A stretch of 64,000 bases of DNA from Conus ventricosus (Eukaryota > Mollusca > Gastropoda > Neogastropoda > Conidae): NCBI GenBank assembly GCA_018398815.1, contig CM031595.1, positions 139,370,059 to 139,434,058 on the forward strand, given 5' to 3'. A model generated the notes under the pieces. That model was given only the letters and a program-made list of their open reading frames with translations, did no database searches and was not told where the DNA came from. The translations under genes and the position numbers were made by a program. Of this stretch, positions 56,399-64,000 are shown piece by piece. Numbering within the stretch: position 1 is the first letter of the stretch; each line of letters starts with the position of its first letter.

Positions 56399-58934
56399 CT
56401 GTTTAGGAAAACACATCAGCTGATTGGTCCAAGCACTGCAGACTCGGTGTGAACAGCATGCGAGTGACTTTAGATCACTTTCCTAACCTGAGACTAGTAG
56501 TGCGACTAGCAATCTCAAACCATGCTTTGTACATCATGTGTATTCTGAAAGTAATCAACATCTTACAAGGAAGCAAATGAACGACTCTACCTAGCCAAAA
56601 ATAAACTTGTCAGAACAATTCTAACATTAGCCTCATGTCAGAACAAACTGCAACAAGTAGCAACAAAAACAGACATTTGGCATCCCTGTTCTCTGATTAC
56701 CAAAGAGTTGGGACTAAGCATGGAACATTGGACACTCAACTGTTATAAACCAAATAGCATAAAAGACATGAACAATGTTCCTGTTTGCCACAAACTTTAA
56801 GTCAAACCCACAAAAGACAATCCTGTGATCAAATCGTCCTGGGTGGTAAGACTAGATCAACTCTGTTTGGTACCACTTTAAAGACTATGCTAATGACCTA
56901 CATAGTGATCAACACAATGTCTCCTAATCCAGTCTACTCTTAACAGAACAACCAACAGACTCTATGGAGAAATGCCTTTAAATCTACCACATCTTCAAAT
57001 CATAGATCAAGATGGAAGTATCTTGCTTCGTTTTGTAACTGCTTGCACTTCTCAGTGTCCTGTTCGCTGGCGCAGGTCTCTAACCACTGCTTAGCACAAC
57101 AGTCACCACACACTGCCAGTAAACTAGTCAACTGCTTGGCCTACCCTTTAAGGAACTGCTAATGCCAGTTGGTTGTACACTGTTCAGCAAGGCTGACTCA
57201 CTGTCTGCCAATTCCCTTTGCCTGTGTGTGAACCAGATCTTAAGTCGAAACTTGTGTCAGCAGCAAAATGGGACTACAGCCAGCTAGCTCATGAACAGAT
57301 GGCAGAGATCACCAAGATAAACTGGAATATGCCCAAAAGAACACTAACTAGGAAAAGACAAAAATACTTATCCTCTCCTCTCCCACTGATCCTGGAATGA
57401 ACTTCTAAACAAATAAGGTACAGCTGAACCTCAGTCAATATGTTGAACTGTATACTAACAAAGTGTCAATGCACAATCTACGAGTTATTGTAACCCCTTT
57501 TAAAACCTTTACTGCGATTCAGTCTGTTTAAATACAGTTCATCATACTCGTTTGTTTTAAATCTTCATTTCAAGGAAATTAATCAAATCAAAACTTTCAT
57601 GGAAATAAGTTATACTTCAAGCTTTGATCAAAAGTTTGGTTTCTTTAAAAGTAAAACAGAAAATACAAGATGACAAGCTGCAAGCTCATAAAGCTTTCTG
57701 AAACTCTATTGCACTATTTGACTAAACTGACAAATATTCAAGTCATCTTTCATTTGGAGACATTCAATTTACGCCAGATCAAAATAAATACTTTATCTAA
57801 ACACTGTGAAACGTGTGGTGGAAGTGAAAACCCTGAACCCAACTGTCATGGAAAATAATTTCACAAACCACTGCAATGGATGACTAAATGAATATATGAT
57901 TTAGTTTCAGATTAAAACTTGGCACATTGTATGGTAAATAATTGCTGTATTCGCGGCAGAAATGAGATCCCAAAGGTATTTCACAAGCACACACTGAAAA
58001 ATACACAATCTCTGTCCATAAATATTAACACTTCCAGCAGACAATGAGCCAAGCCAACAAAGAACAACTCTTTGTAACTGTTACATCCATATGCATAAAT
58101 GATTTATGGTATCCTTTGCTTCAAGTATGAAATGATGCAATTCTTCAAAGGGGGGGGGGGAGAGAGAAACAAACAAAAAAGGGGAAGGGGTGACGGGACC
58201 ACAAAAGCACTATACCTTGGTGGGAGCATTATGGAAGATTGATGGAGGCTAAGGTGACACAATTTCCTTACTAATGACCCAGTTCAATCTGTTAGAACTT
58301 AAAAACTGTTTTACTTTGGAATGGAAGTCATGGAATACAGTTTATTAATCTGTACTGATACAGCAACAGCCATTACATTTTGTCATCAGCTGAACTGCTC
58401 GCACCCAAACCAATCACAATGGGAAAGACAGCAGCATTTCAATATCTGCAACTGGGACATTGTATGCATAACATGTTCAAAACCATGGCACAATCCATGG
58501 TTGTGAACCAGTTAGTTGGAATATACAAAATGGGTTCACTCAGTTAATTTGTCTGGTGTCCCAAACAAATATAATGAAGTCTATATAATAAATTTTCACG
58601 GGGAATGTTGGTAACAGAAATTAGAATGAATGAACCACTGGTCAGTCTTCCCAGATCCATGAAGGGCTAAATTCGACTGTGAAGATGACGACACCTTAAA
58701 AAACTAAAGCCAATACAGAGCGGTTTATTACAAATACAGATTTAGATCATGCCTAAGCATTTTTATCATAAAAGAAACAAAATGTGATGTATGGGTGGAG
58801 AATTAAACTGAAAAATGATACACACAGAAACTTATTTCCTTGATAGAAATGGCATGGTGTCATGTACCTTTGTTTTGTTCGCTATCTATATATCATTTTG
58901 GTGTCATTTACTTGTCTATGGTCCAACCAGCTGA
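56399..58934. other. A/C-rich non-coding sequence
   Basis: No gene is recognised. A G-run lies at about 58150-58160. If the candidate exon at 56119-56398 is real, this would be intron. Confidence 0.4.
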
Positions 58935-59225
58935 CTATCTTTCTCAACAACAACTGAAGGCAACTTTACACTGGACTTTTTGGGGCCAATCTACCTTAAA
59001 GGCAAATCTGGGCTTCTCTTTCTGTAAAGCCAATCAGGGCTATGTTTTCTCTAGTGCCAATCCAGACTAGTTTTCCTTATGGCCAATCCAGGTTGGTTTT
59101 CCCAAAAGGCCAATCCCTGTTAGTTTAACTCTACAGCTAATCATGGCTAGCATTCCCAAAGGCCAGTCTGGGCCAATTTTCCTCCAAGGCTGATGATGGC
59201 CAGTATTCCTCAAAAGTCAGCCAAC
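58935..59225. repeat. Degenerate minisatellite, about 8 units of roughly 33-36 bp
   Basis: Repeated GGCCAATC..GG.T.GTTTTCC.T.A motif, e.g. AAGCCAATCAGGGCTATGTT and ATGGCCAATCCAGGTTGGTT. Units are diverged. The core CCAAT is present in most of them. Confidence 0.75.
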
Positions 59226-62200
59226 GGATACTGAAATTATTAGGGCATGATAAATCAAATCACAAACCGACAGGTACAGTATTTTGCCACTGCCAACAGC
59301 TTTCAGTTCTTGATCCACTAGTTTTTGTCAAAAAGGTAATTATGATTACTCTTAAGATTTATATCTTTCATTCAGTTCAAATCAAGTCTACACCGTTTTT
59401 TAATTTTGTTCTTCCTTTTTTCTCTCTTTTTCTTTTATCCCTCTCAAATTAACAAAATACAACAAACCTTCACTGACTACATTCAAAATGTAACACCTTT
59501 TAGAGTCATGAGAAGGTCTGGGGTCTACAAACTACTCTCACAAAATAATTTTTAAACAACATTTTGGTCAACAAGTTTTACAAATGCTATGTCTAAAACC
59601 TATATTGATGGACTTCCACTCAACAGTAAGAACATTTTCACATTCCACTCTTCACCAACATCTATTATACATTCTAGAAAAATTTGACCTTTTGGCAATT
59701 CTTGTCTTCATATTGCTTCACTATCAAAAACATCAAGCCTATGCTTCATTTGCATGGTCTTTCAGTACACACAGGGCTAAAGAAACAAGGTTCTTAGTCA
59801 ATACTGCAAATGATTACTGTTGGGCAGGACACTCAGCTGAAAAGGAGGGGGGGGGGGAGAGCAAAAAGTCGCAACAAATCTGTTTATAACTTTGTAAACT
59901 CTTCAACTGCTTCTTTGTCAAATGTTGTCCACATGCAGGAGCTGGTATGGCTGGCCAATGACCTTTGTACCAAGTCATGCAACAATTCGGATTTCATTTT
60001 CATCCAAGCTTAGCAAACATGGAAAAAATGGAGAGGAAAGAACTGCAAACATGGCATTGGAAAGTATGAAGGGCTGAAAGCATCTAATGGGGAGGAAGGG
60101 ACAGTGTTAGAGCTTTACAGCAACATAGTTATGGGCAATTCAAACAACCATGCAGTTACAACTGAACATGGTGAAAAGGTATAGTTTGTTCCTGTTCAAG
60201 AAAATGAGAAACAAACTCAAATTCAAACATTAATTCCATGTGACTTAAAGTCAACTGGAGAAAGAACAGTGAGCATCCATGTTTATTCCATATATAAAGG
60301 TGGGAACGCTATTCACAGTATATAAGTAACCATCCACTCTTGGTTTACAGTCATGTTGCCAAACCAAACACTGCATTAATTAATTACAAACATGAACCAG
60401 TCACTGCAACACTCGCAAAAATACAAACATGTACCGCAGTTAAGAAATCCCCATTCGTTGCTGTTATGGCCACATCACTATAGTTCACATCCCTGTGCAA
60501 AACTGATTTGGCCATCACACACCAACTGTCAAAATAATAGGTTAACATTTATCAAAAGTCAAATCCTTCAGACCTTTTAATTCTAATTAAAACATACAAT
60601 AAAACTTCCAACAACCCACACCTGCCTCATGAGGAAAGCAAATTCTCTGAAAGCCCATTCCCTTCAACTCACACAAAACCAGCCAATGAACCAAACCACA
60701 AGAAAAGAAAAAGATCTAAGTTGTGTTGCAATGCATTTGTATCTAAAACAGTCACAGACTAAAGAGGAAAAACTGTACAACATGTGAAGGAAAAGTGATT
60801 AAGGGCAAGATCCTCTTCATATGTACTTATTGTTATAATACAGCAGATACATGCTGTTTTTGAAACTACACACATGGCATACAAGCTGGAGTGTACCACA
60901 AACTCCACATCAATACAGCAGTCAAAATGATACCCAACCAACAGGCACAAAGAGATCAAGTGATGATGAGAAAGTGAAAAATAATGTTCATGTTACCATC
61001 CACAGTTCCCCCGACATGGAGCAGTCAATGACAACAACTAACATGTCGTTCGTCTAACAAACACAGAATTGCATCAATAAATAAAACGTTATGAGCAACA
61101 TGAACATTGAAGACAACAGTCACTGGTGAATAGTGCAGGTCATTTTGGTTCATCTTCAGGCATGCATGTGGACCTGGCCAGCTGACTAGGTCTTTCCACA
61201 TAGAAATAGAACATCTGAAGCCCTTGTGCACTGAAGAATGTGGAGGAGGCAGACATGGCAACCAAATACATAATCGCTCACAAGGACAAGCTTATCAATA
61301 TCTAACAGTGCATACTGTCACTGACACAACATGTACACCATCAACTGAACAATCCCCAACTTGCTAGACCTCTCTCACGTCACTGAAATATGATTATATC
61401 TGTGACTTATTGCCAAAAACAAAAAAATGAAAATGAATAAATGAAAGGAAAATTTTTTAAAAAAAAGAAAAGGGAAAGCTTTCCAGTTAACACCACTCTC
61501 AGAAAATCAATATCGCAATACATCTTGGCACAAACCAACATTTACATATGTACAGTACTTTGATAGAGTTAAAAATGACATCACTTGCATGATCAACCCT
61601 TTTGATACATGAACTGGCAATCCAGATTCTGATAGATCTCAATGGATTCTTGTATTTTTTCCTATTCCTTAAGGACTTTAAGGATGAGGAAGGGGAAATT
61701 CAACAAACCTACAATATTTACACAACATTTAACAGCATTGGAATTGGAAACAAAGCACAAAAAAACAACCTTTGGCAAAAACATGAGAAAACGTGACATT
61801 TTCTCACGATGTTCAGTCTGGAATGCAAAGGTTCTCCACATGCCTCATACCAATATAGTGCTTTCTCTCACCACGCTGAAGTTTTAAGGTCATCAGAAGC
61901 TGTGAGTAAGGTGTATGACTATTTGGCATTTGCACGTCATCACAATATCTTTATCCATATTATCACAAAGTTTCAGACACATTCTTCACAGAAAAAAACC
62001 CACAAAACCAACAACAACTGTTTCCATTACACCCCAAGTAAAATCAACCTCATCTAATACAGCTTTCCCACAAACATATTGCACACACACACTTATAACA
62101 GATCCTCCTGAAGTTGTCACTTAGCTCTCTTGAAAGCAAGTTACGCACTGTCTTCACTTCCTGCTTTTATCATTTTCATACCTTTCAGCACCCAAGATCG

Positions 62201-63249
62201 ATTATTGAAATCACAGTCAAACCAAATGAATATTCCCCCCGTTCATGAGATACAAGACTTAAAATCCCTTCTGCTCTGTATCCAATCTCTCTTACAGCTA
62301 TAGTAACTGAAAAAGGTTACCCATTAATGATGTCAAGTCTCACTACAACCTTTTCACTTGTTTCATTGAGCAATATCTAGAGGGAAAACAAAATCATATA
62401 AGCATAGTAATATTCGCTGTCTAGGCTCACTTGCTTTTGTTTTGTTTGGCTAATTTCAATGGAAATTTGATCAGTTTGGCGAGAAACTTTCTTTAAATCT
62501 AAAAATAAGTTCGAAAACCAAAAAAGATCTAAGTAAGCCATATAATTTTGCCTCCTGTTATGGAAATGTCACAGCTGATTGTCAAGCAGGCTATTGGGAT
62601 TGTACACAACTTTCACAAGGTCATTCTGATTCCACTTCTCATGTATGTCTGCTCGCTCTTCTTCTATATTCCCAACTCATAGACACACCGTTTTATTTTA
62701 AACCCACGATCAAGGAAGTGACAATCTGTGTTCAGAAATGCTTGCTGATTCAAAGTACTTTTCACCAGTGAAGGGAGAGATTTTCTTTCTCATGTTTCAT
62801 CTGCTTAATAACTGCTTCTTCCTCATTTATCTTGATTCGCTAGGACCTAAAGTGTTATCAACTGTGAAGGCTGAGAGAGGGAAACAAATGCCTGGGACTG
62901 CCATCATATCACAAACAACTATTCTTATTTAAAACACAAAGACAAAAAAAGTATTCAGTCTCTTATACACAGAATAATACCTGATACTACCTAGATTTGT
63001 GCATCAAAGGAAAAGAACTGACATTCAGAATACTTACCATTTTTGGTATGGTTCATACACTTGACATTGTAGAAAGAACGCAATCTATTGCTTCCGTATA
63101 GTAACATTATTCAGCCCATATCCCTTCTTTACATTGCATCAATGAAAAACTTAACCAAATGGTATTTTTGAAATATGCATAGCACAATGCAACAATTCTT
63201 GACCTCAATGCAGACAGATCACTATTTGAAATAAGCAATGGTACTGAAA
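59226..63249. other. A/C-rich non-coding sequence
   Basis: A G-run lies at about 59848-59858. Open frames of 60-100 codons on either strand have no recognisable domain. No tRNA or repeat family is recognised. Confidence 0.45.
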
Positions 63250-64000
63250 CAGGGTTCCCAGGTGGTGGGCATGAAGCCAAAAAAGGACCTTTAAAGGACT
63301 TTATAAGGACCTCAAATCAGTTTAAAAGGACCTTTGCCAACATGACTTTACAGTACACCCCAAACCTTTTGACATGCAGAACAGCAGACACTTACCTCTC
63401 ATAAACAGAGGAACAGCTAATCCCATTTGAATGTTAATTCAGTCTTTGCAATTCACGTCACTGTAGGTTTCTTTGGCTGAATGTTATTGTCACAAAGTTG
63501 TATTTCACAAATATGTAGATTACTGAGTTTTCACTGTGAGTCACAAACTATTATAGACACATAATGATGAATCACTTTCATTCCTTTGTTTTTACCGTCA
63601 GACCCACTACACTACTATCTGAACAATTCTCCGCTCTGCTCTGATGATCTGTAACTGTAGTGGCAGTCCACAACTTTCATTGCCACAACACTTCAGCCTT
63701 CAATCGACCGCTGTCAAGATCAAAACTAGATCTAGGCCTAGTACTAGTAGTAGATTTCTGTGGTTGGACTTGTACTGACGCACTTTCATTGCTGGCAGTG
63801 GCATGACTAGTACTGCTAGTTGAACTGGAAGCGACTGTGCTTGACACACTGCTGTTTGTTGAAAAGAAATCAGTCATGTTACATCTGGTGTCTGCCTTGA
63901 ATTTTCGTTCATTTTTCACATGTCTGTCGGTCTTGGCATGCTGCTTAAGGACACTCTCTCCCATTGATGCAAGTTTCAACGAAACCCCACAAAAAAGGCA
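63250..64000 (-). mobile_element. hAT-like transposon fragment, cut by the window edge
   Basis: The left border CAGGGTTCCCAGGTGG (63250-63265) resembles hAT terminal inverted repeats, which commonly start CAGGG. Inside it, on the minus strand, lies a zinc-finger reading frame (63677-64000). If this is the 3' end of the element, only about 430 bp separates the N-terminal finger region from the terminus, so most of a transposase is missing. Confidence 0.35.
63615..64000 (-). pseudogene. Broken zinc-finger / transposase-related ORF
   Basis: From the window edge the minus strand encodes CLFCGVSLKLASMGESVLKQ and HAKTDRHVK, a C-x2-C-x16-H-x5-H finger like those at the N-terminus of hAT-related proteins. 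A Ser/Thr-rich linker follows, ending LKAEVLW and a stop at 63677. One frame over, AMKVVDCHYSYRSSEQSGEL continues the expected family sequence from about 63683 to a second stop at 63615. The frame break and early stops indicate a pseudogene. The family match is from memory. Confidence 0.5.

Overview
The window is eukaryotic nuclear DNA. It has split genes with GT-AG introns, dense microsatellites, long homopolymer runs, SINE- and LINE-type repeats and very little coding sequence. The receptor architecture, a CR1-like LINE with a TTCTGTGA-type tail, and several short dispersed repeats I remember from snail and bivalve genomes suggest a mollusc, most likely a gastropod. That is inference; no sequence search was possible.

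One gene can be reconstructed with confidence: a plus-strand nuclear hormone receptor, 13509-25536, in six recognisable coding exons. They encode the first zinc finger, the second zinc finger, a C-terminal extension with a very long Ser/Pro-rich hinge, and three ligand-binding-domain exons ending in an AF-2-like helix. The fold and motifs place it in subfamily NR1 (E75/E78/Rev-erb/ROR neighbourhood), but the sequence after the zinc fingers (GRRSRKM) is not the usual GRxPKRE, so I do not assign a group. Two exons each lack one base in a short C or G run. These look like assembly errors. The exon or exons encoding the N-terminus were not found.

Layout. 1-12.5 kb: upstream flank or first intron, swollen by TG, TC and CA arrays and G/C homopolymers, and containing a diverged segmental triplication (units A about 1.9-5.8 kb, B 6.9-8.7 kb, C 9.0-11.7 kb). 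Each unit keeps a perfect AP-1 site three bases from a perfect reverse-strand RORE, the type of site NR1D/NR1F receptors bind. This is the most interesting signal in the window, because the gene just downstream is itself an NR1 receptor. 12.6-13.5 kb: a SINE-like element and a 79-bp duplication abutting the first zinc-finger exon. 13.5-25.5 kb: the receptor. 25.5-30.7 kb: probable 3' UTR. 30.7-47.7 kb: non-coding, with SINE-like elements, at least four minisatellites, a dead CR1-like LINE facing a second LINE fragment tail to tail, and a MITE-like pair.

From about 48 kb onward base composition changes from T/G-rich to A/C-rich on the plus strand. With a minus-strand poly(A) signal at 48434 this hints at minus-strand transcription. 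This half contains a CpG-rich islet near 52.8 kb, a candidate minus-strand terminal exon at 56.1-56.4 kb, and at the right edge a broken hAT-like transposon with a zinc finger. No rRNA, convincing tRNA gene, CRISPR array or bacterial feature was seen.
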